Shown: one piece after another, positions 43,996 through 54,319 of the stretch | How the letters are laid out: the number at the start of each line of letters is the position of its first letter | Position numbering within the stretch: position 1 is the stretch's first letter | Assembly (NCBI GenBank): GCA_029204045.2 | Contig: CM055076.1 | Span: 14,061,902 to 14,125,901 of the forward strand | Reading direction: 5' to 3' | From: Tillandsia leiboldiana | Taxonomy: Eukaryota > Streptophyta > Magnoliopsida > Poales > Bromeliaceae | DNA: 64,000 nt | The notes under the pieces: generated by a model | What the model saw: the letters and a program-made list of their open reading frames with translations, nothing else | What the model was told of the DNA's origin: nothing | Database searches by the model: none | Made by a program: the position numbers and the translations under genes

Positions 43996-45954
43996 ATGGG
44001 TGAAAGTGGTAATATTTATAGACCTCCTCTTTTTGATGGGACTAATTATGCTTATTGGAAAGTGCGGATGAGAGCTTTTCTCATCGCAATTGATGAGCGG
44101 GTATGGCAATCCGTGGAATACGGTTGGGTGCATCCTGTTGAGGAAGTAGGAAATTCTACTACCCCAAAACCTCGCTCTAGATGGTCCAAAGAGGAATTTG
44201 AAAGATCTTCTTACAATGGGAAAGGTATGAACGCTCTATTTAATTCTCTTTCCTCGACTGAATTTACACGAATTTCCGCGTGTGAAACCGCAAAGGAAAT
44301 TTGGGATATTCTCAAAATTACACATGAGGGTACTAATCTTGTAAAAATTCAAAAGCTCCAGATGCTTACAAGTCAATTTGACTCTATTCATATGGAAGAG
44401 CATGAATTGTTTACAGATTATTACACTAGACTCCAAGATGTAATCAATACTTGTGCTAATTTAGGAGAAAAGATCCCGGAGTCGAGAGTTGTAAGAAAGA
44501 TACTTCGGACTCTTCCGGAACGGTTTAGGGCAAAGGTTACCGCCATTGAAACCATTAGTCATCCGGATGAGATGAGTGTAGAGGAATTAGTAGGTGCTTT
44601 GCAAACTTATGAAATGACTTTTCCTACTAATCAAGTTTCTTCCAAGTCTTCTTCTAAGCTTACAGGTATTGCATTCAAATCAACAAAGGAAGAAGATAGC
44701 GAATCGAGTTCCGACGATGAAATCTCTTTTGCCGATTTTGAAGAACAATTGGCGCGGATCACAAAGAAATTTCGTCGAAAATTTTGGAAGAATCAAACCG
44801 ATGGATCTTCATCCACGAAACCATCTAAAGGATCATCGGGTTCTAAATCCTCTAACCTCAAAAGCTTTGCAAAACCTTCTAAGGAAAAAGATGAATTCGA
44901 AGGGGAAATCCGATGTTATAGATGCAAAGGCTACGGCCATATTTCAACGGATTGTCCTTCTCCGAAATTATATAAAAAGAAGGCTTTGCAAGCAAAAACT
45001 TGGGACGATTCTACTTCCAATGAATCGACCTCAAGTAAAGAGGAAAAAGGAAAAATCGTTGCTTCTCATGCCTCTCATATTCCCTCTTCTAATATTTGTT
45101 TATCATCTTTGGTCACTGACTCTACTCCTTTGATTTTGTATGAAACATCAACATCCAACGGAGAGTCATCAAGTGAGGGGGAGTCGGACGAGGAAGAACT
45201 CGTTGAGGCATATCAACAACTTCTTGCGGAATCTAAGAAGATGGCCAAGCATATCAAGAAGTTGAGAAAGCAACGACTTGAGAATCAAGACGAGAATCAA
45301 GCTTTAAAGATCAAACTTCATGATCTCGAGGAGGAACAAGGACGTTTATTGGATAACAATAAAATCCTCCAAGAAAAGCTAAACCAATCGGAGACAAACG
45401 CTAAATCATATATGGACAAGATTGGTTTTCTAGAAAAACAGTTTGAGGAGATTCATGTCACCAACCAAGCATTGACCAAGCAAGTTCATGAACTCAAATA
45501 CGACATACAAAGCCTTTCAACCGTTTCCAAGAAACTAGATTGTATGTGCGGATTAGGTCAAACAAGCAAGGTTGGTTTGGGATTTAAAAAGAACCAAACT
45601 GTGAAGGCTTCAAGTTCCACTATCAAATCGAAAGGAAGGACGTGTCACCTTTGTGGACTTGAAGGACATTTGGTGAAGGTTTGCCCGAAAAAGAGAAAGA
45701 AAAATTCTTCGGCAACTTCATCTAAGGAGCGGACTCAAGGGACTCAAAAGATACATCAAGTCAAAGGAGTTCACTCATCCCACCAAAGGTCCGAGCCGCA
45801 ACACCAATCATTCAAGTGGATCACTGCGAGGCAAAGACCTAAGGTGGATCGACAGTCAAAGCTATCAACTCCCTGCCACAACGAATCAAGACAACCCAAA
45901 ATCCGACGATTTTGGATTCGGAAAGGTGATATCTTTCCTTGTCTTAAGTTCTAA
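43996..45954 (+). CDS. gag: Element A Gag (652 aa, intact)
   Basis: Capsid/nucleocapsid protein, closely similar to that of B. The start is one of two tandem ATGs (43993, 43996), chosen because MGESGNIYRPPLFDGTNYAY aligns with the Copia-1 start; the frame upstream overlaps the primer site. Domains: DUF4219/UBN2-type core (about 1-210), first knuckle CYRCKGYGHISTDC (about 300), acid/Ser-rich stretch, coiled coil (about 400-520), second knuckle CHLCGLEGHLVKVC (about 555), basic tail ending RRFWIRKGDIFPCLKF. The frame is open throughout although the element has no pol, consistent with selection on Gag or recent origin. Particles would need polymerase from another element. Confidence 0.93.
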   Translation: MGESGNIYRPPLFDGTNYAYWKVRMRAFLIAIDERVWQSVEYGWVHPVEEVGNSTTPKPRSRWSKEEFERSSYNGKGMNALFNSLSSTEFTRISACETAKEIWDILKITHEGTNLVKIQKLQMLTSQFDSIHMEEHELFTDYYTRLQDVINTCANLGEKIPESRVVRKILRTLPERFRAKVTAIETISHPDEMSVEELVGALQTYEMTFPTNQVSSKSSSKLTGIAFKSTKEEDSESSSDDEISFADFEEQLARITKKFRRKFWKNQTDGSSSTKPSKGSSGSKSSNLKSFAKPSKEKDEFEGEIRCYRCKGYGHISTDCPSPKLYKKKALQAKTWDDSTSNESTSSKEEKGKIVASHASHIPSSNICLSSLVTDSTPLILYETSTSNGESSSEGESDEEELVEAYQQLLAESKKMAKHIKKLRKQRLENQDENQALKIKLHDLEEEQGRLLDNNKILQEKLNQSETNAKSYMDKIGFLEKQFEEIHVTNQALTKQVHELKYDIQSLSTVSKKLDCMCGLGQTSKVGLGFKKNQTVKASSSTIKSKGRTCHLCGLEGHLVKVCPKKRKKNSSATSSKERTQGTQKIHQVKGVHSSHQRSEPQHQSFKWITARQRPKVDRQSKLSTPCHNESRQPKIRRFWIRKGDIFPCLKF

Positions 45955-47219
45955 ATAGCTTATGACTGTATGTAATACTTTGATTGGTTTTCCCTTCATA
46001 TTTTTCTTAATCTCTGCATTACATGTTTTCAATGCTCTTTGTTTTTGTGTTTTGTTTTTTGAACAAAAGGTTTTTAATGAACAGGTGCATTGAATAAAAA
46101 GGGGCTTCACGTTTATTCACTCCAAATTAATTTTATATGGATTATCAATTTTACTCCATAATCATATTCTTGAAGATACTTCATTATAGGAGTTTTTGAT
46201 ATTATAAGCATCAAATTTTAGAAATCATGTGTGATCTTTAGATGCTTAATCTATCTCGGTTGTGTGAATTCATTGTGTCAAACGTGAGACAACTGATAGA
46301 CTAAAATTTCGGATTTAATTCTTTCATGTAAGAGATTGCATTCTTACAAGGGTAAATAAATGATTTATAAAAGATGTGGAAAGAGTTACATCCGAAAGGA
46401 GTGTGAAAACTACCACCACATGTTGGAAAGAGCTGCCACCCCGGTCGTCCGGTTTGTGTGTGAAGCTACCACATGTTATGGATGCTTGATAGTATTTTAT
46501 GAGAAAATCTTTAGTTGAAGCATTTGGAGATTTATATGCAAAGTTATTATATTTTGAACAATCTCCAGGTTGGTATAAGGTGGGATAGTTGAAAGATGCT
46601 CAAAGAGCCACCCTTAGGTATTCTATTGCTTATCTCAAATTTGAAAGGGTAGAATTCAAGTTTGATGTCACTTGGAAATCTCCGTAGGTCATCTTTGTAA
46701 ATCCGTTACATCTTGATAGACTTTGGATCTCAAGATTATTTTTGATGACTTGTGTTTGATGAATATAACATGAAAAACGGTTTATAATGTTTTACCTTTA
46801 TTTTTCATGATTTTGGAGTAAATCTTTTTAATTTTTATAATTAATTGGATTGAATGACATCTATGTGAATTCATTGTTTTTCAAAGCACTTAAATGAATT
46901 TCTTGATGGTATACAAATCGGTATTTAAAAAGATTTCAAAATTTGGATTTGTTTCAAGAAATTTTTGCTTTTTGGCTCTGTTGTTCCGGTACCTGCTTTT
47001 TAGTACCTGAAAATCCAATCCGGATTAGAAAATCCAATCCGGATCCCGAATGTGAAGTTTTCTGGTTTTTCACTTGCGTACCGGTACTACATTTTTAGTA
47101 CCGGAACTACTTTGCGGATCCGGATCCCCCTGCCTGTCAATCCGGATCCCGAACGATGGTTTTTCGGTTTTTACACTGCGTACCGGTACTCGACTTCTAG
47201 TACCGGTACGCGATCTGGG
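45955..47219 (+). other. Element A non-coding region between gag and env-position cassette
   Basis: No ORF. The conserved CTACCAC block is at 46370-46620. Palindromes GATCCGGAT/AATCCGGATCCCGAA and GTACCGGTAC alternate at 46985-47215, just before the promoter-like cassette. No trace of integrase, reverse transcriptase or RNase H. Confidence 0.8.
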
Positions 47220-47713
47220 ATTCCTTATATTCCGAAACTACATTATTTTTATTTCATCTCTCCCACTTCAAAACCCTCCCTCTCTCTCTCTAAAACATCT
47301 CTAAGGGGTTTTTCATCAAGATCAAGTGATTTGTTGCTTTGATTTGTAAGTTTCTTCATTAATCTTGCTTACTTTTGTTTCAAAACCCTAGTTTTTAGGT
47401 TTTGATGTTTTATTTTGGGATTTTTGAGTTGATCCTTACTCCAAATGAAATCTCTTGCTTAAATCACTCTTAATTCATGTTTAGAACATATATGGTTGCT
47501 TTCTATCTAATTAGATTCATGTTTCCATGCTTATTTGATTGAATCTAACATTTTCATATGTTCTTAGCATAAAAGAAATTGAGAATTAGGACTTTTAATG
47601 CAAATGAATTTTAAATGATGAATCATCAATTGTGACATGTTTAGAATGTTTCTTAGACATGTTTAAGCCTTCCTATACGATCAAATCATAGTGCATTGTG
47701 TTCTTTGTAGGAA
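47220..47713 (+). promoter_or_regulatory. Promoter-like cassette and 5' intron of Element A env-position ORF
   Basis: CCTTATATTCC near 47224-47234 (weak TATA), a leader with CTCTCTCTCTCT (47280-47292), donor GTAAGT at 47346, a 365-bp AT-rich intron, acceptor TTCTTTGTAG ending at 47710, then three bases and ATG 47714. Layout and intron size match Copia-1 and Copia-C although the sequence has diverged. Confidence 0.62.
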
Positions 47714-49079
47714 ATGGCATTTTCATGGCTTCTTGCACTAGTGGTTTTGATGGCCACTGGAAGTGGACGTGGTCGCAGTTCTGGAAAGAAAAAGGCTACC
47801 AAACGATCACGCAACGAGGATTCAACTAGCTCAGAATCTGAACATTCCTCAGAATATGAAGAGGAATCAGTTCAAGGAAAGGGGAAAGCACCTTTTGGCT
47901 TCAAGGAAAAAGAAGGGTGCGGATTCTCCTCCGCGTAGAAGTACCGGTGGACCGGTAATACGCGAGCGCTCTCAACGGAGATCAAATGTTGATGAAAGTG
48001 AACCGCATGTGAGTGCAAAACGCCGTGCCAGATTTGCAAACCGCACATGCATTGGAGAGCGACACGTGAACTTTAACGAGCTATGTCGTGAGGTGCCAGA
48101 CTTTGCAAGGCTTTTGGAACGAAGCCATATTCGGCCACTTGGCAGAGTTCAACCTAAGATGGGTTTTTGTGTGGAGATCATCAGGGAATTCTACATGCAA
48201 GGTAACATACTTCAAAAAGACCATGACACCGGAGCCTTCGTCTTTGAAACAACAGTTAGAGGCGTCAAGTTTGACATTACTCCAGCAGTAATTGGTGCAA
48301 ACCTTGGATTAGCTGTTGACACTACTGGTCTTTATTACACTGATGGTAATTTCCTACATGATACCCATTGGGATATGGTTGTGGACTCTATTTGCAAGAC
48401 AGGGACGCACACGAACAGATCATATGTTGAATCAAAGGACCTAAAACCAGAGTATCATATTTTGTCCTTAATCGTATGCTACAACCTATTGCCCACACTG
48501 GGGACCAAAAGGATTCGATGGGATCGATTGTTACTTCTCTTTTTCCTTGGTCACCCGGAAAGTGCAAATGGAATTAACACCAACATTCCATTTCTCATTT
48601 GGCAGCAGATGGTACATGTCATTGAAGGATCTAGACAACGTGACCTTCTACCGTATCCGATCTTGATTACTCGTATTCTGGAAGATCATGGAGTGGACAT
48701 TTCTTGTGCCAAATATGATTATGGCTTGGGGGCAATTGATGGAATCACCTTAGCCAAGTCAATTAGCACTTTGAAGACATTTGGGCATACAAAGGCCTAT
48801 GCAAGTGAAGCGACAGTGAGTGCACCACCTCGTCAAGAATCTCCTGAACCAGATAAGGTCGTAACTCTTCAAACCTTGCATCGGGATGTTCGTTCATTAA
48901 AGCAAAAGATGGAGCAAAGGATGGAACAAGGCTTCAAGAAACTTGAGGATGGTTTAAAGAAAATCTTCGATATCCTTGGGTGCAAACATGATGATGTGGT
49001 CACAGGCGCAACAGCACCAAGTACATCGCATGGACCAACATCACATGATGATGATGATGATTCAAATGAGGATGAGTGA
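47714..49079 (+). pseudogene. Env-position ORF of Element A, plant transposon protein-like (one frameshift)
   Basis: From ATG 47714 the frame gives a hydrophobic start (MAFSWLLALVVLMATGSG), then a basic and acid/Ser-rich linker (KKKATKRSRNEDSTSSESEH). Near 47880-47925 the frame must shift by one base to continue into CIGERHVNFNELCREVPDF, VRGVKFDITPAVIGANLGL, WDRLLLLFFLGHPESANGIN, LLPYPILITRILEDHGVDIS and an acidic tail ending DDDDDSNEDE. The domain matches that of Copia-1 in order and size (about 455 codons). The acidic tail is longer. The function is unknown; the family is the one annotated as putative plant transposon protein. Confidence 0.72.
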
Positions 49080-49199
49080 TTTCTTTTCCTTCTTGTTTTT
49101 GGTTTTCAGTTTCTTTTCACGTTGTGATGAACAAGAACTCTAATCGTCTTGTAACTAAGAACTTATCCTCCTAGTATTTGTACTTTTTGTTGATATTAA

Positions 49200-49380
49200 C
49201 TGTTTGACAATTTGTGACAAAAAGGGGGAGAACGGAAATGATGATGGACATATCATAAAAAGGGGGAGACAGAAAATAATGATTGCATCACAAAGGGGGA
49301 GAACATAGATGCTCAAGACAGGGGGAGAACATGGAGAACACGGATACTCAAGATAGGGGGAGATAAAGAAAAGATTGAAA
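49200..49380 (+). repeat. Cluster of polypurine tracts in Element A
   Basis: Five tracts of the form AAAAAGGGGGAGA, AAAGGGGGAGAAC, CAGGGGGAGAAC and ATAGGGGGAGAT within 180 bp, interspersed with ATGGAGAAC and GATGCTCAAGA. They resemble the true tract at 49697-49708. Multiplied purine tracts are a reported Sirevirus trait. Confidence 0.8.
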
Positions 49381-49696
49381 GAGCCACAAAACAAAAAGCT
49401 GGAAAAACAAAAGAACCAAATGGAAGACGAATCAAATGTAGGATTTTAACTTCTAACGACTAACGTTTGATTTTGTTTGGAGTTTTGTTTTGCAGGAATT
49501 ACATCACTTTAAGACTCCAAGTCCTAAGTCATAGAGTATGTTCTAGGATTGTTTGGCTCAAATGTATTTTTTATTTATTGGATCTTTCACGCAAAGAAAA
49601 TCAATGTTTTGGTGATGACATTGAGTTTCAATTTTTTGGTTTAAGATGAGTGACTTGAGCGTTTTATGTATTTTTGGGTTTTGTCACGAAATTGCC

Positions 49697-49708
49697 AAAG
49701 GGGGAGAT
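49697..49708 (+). promoter_or_regulatory. Polypurine tract of Element A
   Basis: AAAGGGGGAGAT directly before the 3' LTR. Confidence 0.9.
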
Positions 49709-51110
49709 TGTTACGGCATTTTGGTATTGGCATATTTCGTGAGTCAAGTCAGTGAGTTGAGTCGGAGTCTTAAAGGGATCAAATTGTCAATCAGCAATCA
49801 AAGACTTAGAGAATATTCAACAAGAGCTCAAGTTGACACTCAGTGTCTTGAGTCCTGAAGATTGAAGATGAAGAATTGTGGATCAGTTACATCAATCTCA
49901 AGAAGAAAGTATTCAAAAGGTTCAGGTATGTTTAACTAAATAATTGTGGTGATCCGAATACTTTCTTATAGTGTAGAAACACTTGGATGAATTTTTAATT
50001 GCATAAAAATCAAAAACTGGACATGGGACATGTTCAGGATCCGGATCAGACCTTGCAATCCGGATCCCGAAGGGTACTTGTTCATTGGCAATTTCAATCC
50101 GGATCCTAGGCCATTCCGATCCGGATCCCGAACATGGGACTTTGCTGAATTGCGTGAACGATCCGGATCGGACCTTGCAATCCGGATCCCGAACCCTTGG
50201 TTTTCTGGAATCGTCAATCTCGTTACGACGATCCGGATCGCAGTAAATCCGATCCGGATCGCCGTCGTGAAAATTCCAGATAAGGTAAGTTTTTGATTCT
50301 TATCTCTTTCCAAAGGTTTCTAAACTATAAATAGACATTTAGGGTTTCTCAAAAACCGGGGGAGCACGGCCGATTATTTTATAAAACATTTGAGAGCAAC
50401 CCTAGAGGCTAGATTTTTATCGTTCTTCTTTATAGCCTCTTTTAGGTCAATTCGATGGTTCTTTCAGGAACATATCTTTTGTCGAATTGATCTAATCTTT
50501 GCTTAGAGATTTTTCCCATGGAACTTCATTGATAATCTAAGCAAAGGATCACCATCGAAGTCAATATTCTTATCGACTGAGTTTGCGTCGTGGATTCGAC
50601 GTGGCATCGTGGATTCGGTGTGCTAAAGGCGTTTCGTGGATTCGAAACGTGTGCTCGTGGATTCGAGTGGCGTTCGTGGATTCGAACGTGCGCAGTGGAC
50701 GTGCAAACGGTGGAGCGCAAGGTCCGAAGAAATTGAAGGAGGGGTTAAATCCGTGGAGACGGTAATCACCTTGTTATTCTTCCTTTCTTAGGGGATTGTT
50801 ATTACGTGGACATCCAACCGGTCAGCGCAAGGTCCGAAGAAGCTGAAGGAGGGGTTGAGTCCGTGGAGTCGGTAATCACCTTGTTATTCTTCTATTCTTA
50901 GTGGATTGTTATTGCGTGTTGGTCCCGTGGTTTTTCTCCTGGATTGGAGTTTCCACGTAAATCTCGGTGTGCTGTTTTTATTTTCCGCATTGGTTTTTAT
51001 TTTGCACTGAGATTGAGTTTTTAAGTATTACACCTATTCACCCCCCCCTCTAGTTGTTTGATAGTACCTATTTAGATCCTTGTGGATCCTTAATATTATA
51101 AAAACCTACA
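49709..51110 (+). mobile_element. Element A 3' LTR (1402 bp)
   Basis: Uninterrupted copy. Palindrome array about 50033-50265, TATAAATA near 50325, hairpin array 50581-50702, end AAAACCTACA followed by the CACGT duplication. It differs from the 5' LTR at roughly a dozen positions. Confidence 0.93.
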
Positions 51111-51115
51111 CACGT

Positions 51116-52942
51116 GAGTGATCGGAGGACCCAATTGGATGTTTAGAAGTAGTTTCGCGCGAAGCGGATATTAAAAATGGACTCAGCACGAATTTTGGAC
51201 CAAGGAACACCTTTCCGGATGCATTCGGCAAATTTTGGAATTAGAATTTGGCAAATCGGACACCGGATTTGGATTCAGCGCGCGAAAATGGACTATTTAT
51301 TGGTATTTTTCGGAGCCCGGATGCGAAAACACGGATTTTGAGGCTTGGGAACTGTTCCGGCAGCCGGCGGGCAGCGGCGGAGCAAGGCGGCGCAGCGTCG
51401 CGGGCAGCGCGCAGGCGCGGGCAGCGCGGAGGCGCGCGGGCAGGCGCGCGGGCAGGTGCGCGGTCCACGGGGCCGGCGTGCACCGAGGGCAGGACACGTG
51501 GCAAGCGTGGAATGGGTGGCTTTCGGCGCGCGGTCCACGGAGTTCGTGCGGCGGTGCAGGGTTTTTAACGGCGGTGCAGGGTTTCGGGCTGGAGACACGT
51601 GTCGACCCCCGGTTGGCTGGCGCTGGATGCGCGGTCCATGGAGTTCCCCGCGCGGGTGCATGAACCCGGCGCAGGGACATGTGGCGGCAGGCCATTGGCG
51701 GGCTCACGAGGCGCCTGCCCGCACGTGTGACCGCGACAGTGCGGGGGCACGTGGCGCCCGGCTATTCACGGGCGCTACCTACCCGCTTGACCTAGCGGCG
51801 CCACGCGTCGGCACCGGACGCGCCCGCACAGCTGTTTGCTGTGCGGGACACGCGTCCGTCACCCAGGCGGGCCACGCGGCGGCTACTGACGCGCCCCGGA
51901 CAGATGTTTGCTGTGCGGGACACGTGTCAGCACGGGGTGATTCCGGGCGCTCGGTCGGACGGAGGAAATCCGACCAAACGGCTTTCGGGCACCCGAATCT
52001 GGGCGCCCGAATCCGATTAAGTGTGGGCTGCGGGTTGGGCCTATAAATAGTGAACTTTGAGGCCTTTTAGCTCTTTTTCTGAAAAGTTTTTCACAGTGAC
52101 TCATTCTGGGACTTTCTTCCTCCACCTGAGCTACATTTCACAGAGCATTCTTGGGATTTTTAGGGGCACGCATCCCGAGGTTTTCTTTTTTACGGCGCGG
52201 CGCGACGCTCGTTCGTTTGTGATCTTCTTCGTCGCATTTTGGTGCGAGGACTCCCCCGGCTTACTCCGACCACCGTTTTTGTCGATTCTTGCGCCGTTGG
52301 CTTCTCGACAGGTAGGGCTACGATCTTCATGATTTGAGTTGCCCCTTGTTTCGAGTTTATCTTGGAGTTCCCCGAGCTTTCATTTGACCCTTTTTCTTGG
52401 GCGGAGTTTTGGACTTTGCCATAGTGTTTCGGCGATATCTTCGCGCACAGGCGTCGGATCGAGGCATGCCAGGAGGCGTTTTTCATCTAAACAGCGCAAG
52501 GAACACCCTCAAATTTTTTGAATATTTTTCAAAGGTGAAAAATCTCTGTTTACAGAAAGTAATGCTACAGTTTTTGAGATCGGTTTATTTCGGGGTGGTT
52601 CCCTTGCCGAATTTGTATCTCAGCGTAGAAAACTCGGATTTGAACGTGCACGTACTCGTTTTGACTGGCTCGTCGCGAGGATCGCGACGGTATTTTTTTG
52701 GGAATTTTCTGTGCAGAGCTCGCAGGTGAAAAAGGCACAACTTTGGGACTGAATTCTGGGACAGCATGTTTTTGGGTGCTTGTGTGCTTAATTGTATGTT
52801 TTGGGGTAATTGTGAACAGTGATCGCGGCGGTTTATCTGTTTGGGCGTTTGGCGTGGAAAAAGGGATATTGGACAGCGAGGAGGTTTTACAGCTGAGGAT
52901 TGCGCGTGTCCAGGTGGGTGGTTGTTGCTGACCTCTATTTTG
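51116..52942 (+). mobile_element. L4: giant LTR, main part (between Element A and Copia-C)
   Basis: Continues 36142. U3 with GC-rich modules (CACGTG near 51497, 51595, 51750, 51920), CCTATAAATAG near 52041, leader with TTTTACGGCGCGGCGCGACG (52190) and two GGATCGC/GTATTTTTTTGGGAATTTT-type motifs. At 52942 it is cut by Copia-C; expected duplication TTTTG (52938-52942). No gene. Confidence 0.75.
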
Positions 52943-54286
52943 TGTTACGGATTTTATGTTGGCGTAGTTTCGTGAAGGTTTCAAGTCCTGAAGATTGAAG
53001 GTGAAGAAAGTTGGATCATTTAACTCAATCTCAAGAAAGAAGAATTCAAAAGGATCAGGTATGTTTAACTAAAGAATTTGTGTGATCCGAATACTTCTTG
53101 TAGTGTAGAAACACTTGGAAGAATCTTTCATTGCATAAAAATCAAAAACTGGACTTGGGACATGTTCAGGATCCGGATCAGGCTGTTCGATCCGGATCCC
53201 GAAGGTGGTTCGTTCATACTTTAGTTCAATCCGGATCGTAGTCTCTTGATCCGGATCCCGAACATTAAGTTTACCGTTTTCCTTGAACGATCCGGATCTT
53301 GCTTCGCAATCCGGATCCCGAACGTTGATGTTTGGTAAACTGTATGAACGATCCGGATCGTGTACTTCGATCCGGATCCCGAACCTTCGTTTTTCTGGAA
53401 TTGGCTAACTCGTTATGACGATCCGGATCTCAGCTAAGCCGATCCGGATCGCCGTCCGTTAAATTTCCAGAAATGGTAGGTTTTTGATTCTTATCTCCTT
53501 CCTAGGGTTTCTAACCTATAAATTGACCCTATGACTCTTTTTCTAGGGTTAATCCACATAAGTCTAATAGCCGTCATTTTCATATATCATCTTTTACGGC
53601 TATAGATCCACATATAGAGAAGAAAGGAAATCATTAGAGAATACTCTATGTTTCTTCATCTATATTGATTAGTTTGATTCTAGGTTTTCATACTCACATC
53701 TTGAGTTGAATCAAACTAATGAATACTTAGATGGTATTTCCGATCTATCTTTGATCTAAGTATTCGGCGGATCATCACCACCCAAAAAACAACGATTACC
53801 CCAAAATCGGCGCGTGGATTCGCGTGTCCTTGTGGATTCAAGGTTCAACCGCTCTCGTGGATTCGGAGCGAGGCACGTTCGTGGATTCGAAGGGTGCTAT
53901 TGGGTGAAGACCGTGGATTCGGTCGGACGTCGTGGATTCGACGTTGGACGCCGTGGATTCGGCGTTGGGCGCAGATCGTGGATTCGAGAAGCGTCGGAGC
54001 GAGCGGAGAAGATCCTCTAGGAGCGTATGGAAAAGGTTGAGTCGTAAGTGTGTACGGTAAATCACCTTGTACGTGTTTTAATTCTAGTGGATTTCTGCCG
54101 TGTTATCGGTCCCGTGGTTTTTTACTCCGGTGAGGGAGTTTTCCACGTAAAATCTTGCGTGTTATTTTATTTTCCGCATTGGGTTTTTATCGCAACGATT
54201 TTTGGAGTGTTTATACGTTTACACCTATTCACCCCCCTCTAGGTGTTTCTTCCCCTATTTAGATCCGTATTATATACGACCCAACA
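52943..54286 (+). mobile_element. Copia-C 5' LTR (1344 bp)
   Basis: TGTTACGGATTTTATGTTGG to TATACGACCCAACA. Palindrome array 53168-53455, TATAAATT 53517-53524, hairpin array 53812-54005. It aligns with Copia-1 LTRs with scattered differences. Confidence 0.93.
53812..54005 (+). repeat. Hairpin array with constant TGGATT loop (Copia-C)
   Basis: Units in order with arms: GCGCG/CGCGT, CCTTG/CAAGG, CGCTC-T-CG/CGGAGCG (one bulge), TTCG/CGAA extended by GCAC/GTGC across a small internal loop, GACCG/CGGTC, GACGTCG/CGACGTT, GACGCCG/CGGCGTT and a weak TCG/CGA. All enclose TGGATT. Confidence 0.87.
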
Positions 54287-54288
54287 AG

Positions 54289-54300
54289 TGGTATCAGAGC
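54289..54300 (+). promoter_or_regulatory. Primer binding site of Copia-C
   Basis: TGGTATCAGAGC, two bases after the LTR. Confidence 0.92.
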
Positions 54301-54319
54301 GGGAATAGGGTTGTGAACA

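Larger units (their letters stand above)
36143..51110 (+). mobile_element. Element A: pol-less copia-type element with gag and env-position ORF
   Basis: Starts TGTTACGGCATTTTGG, ends AAAACCTACA, and is flanked by a perfect CACGT duplication. Without Element B it is about 8.55 kb: 5' LTR (36143-37173 plus 43589-43958), primer site, gag, conserved non-coding block, promoter-like cassette, env-position ORF, purine-tract cluster, 3' LTR (49709-51110). No pol sequence exists between gag and the third ORF. I noticed about a dozen differences between the two LTRs, more than in Element B, which fits B being the later insertion. Confidence 0.9.

Noticed and set aside
53812..54005. CRISPR-like array
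   Set aside because: Eukaryotic LTR context, a six-base constant core only, irregular spacing, and arms that pair within units. There are no cas genes.
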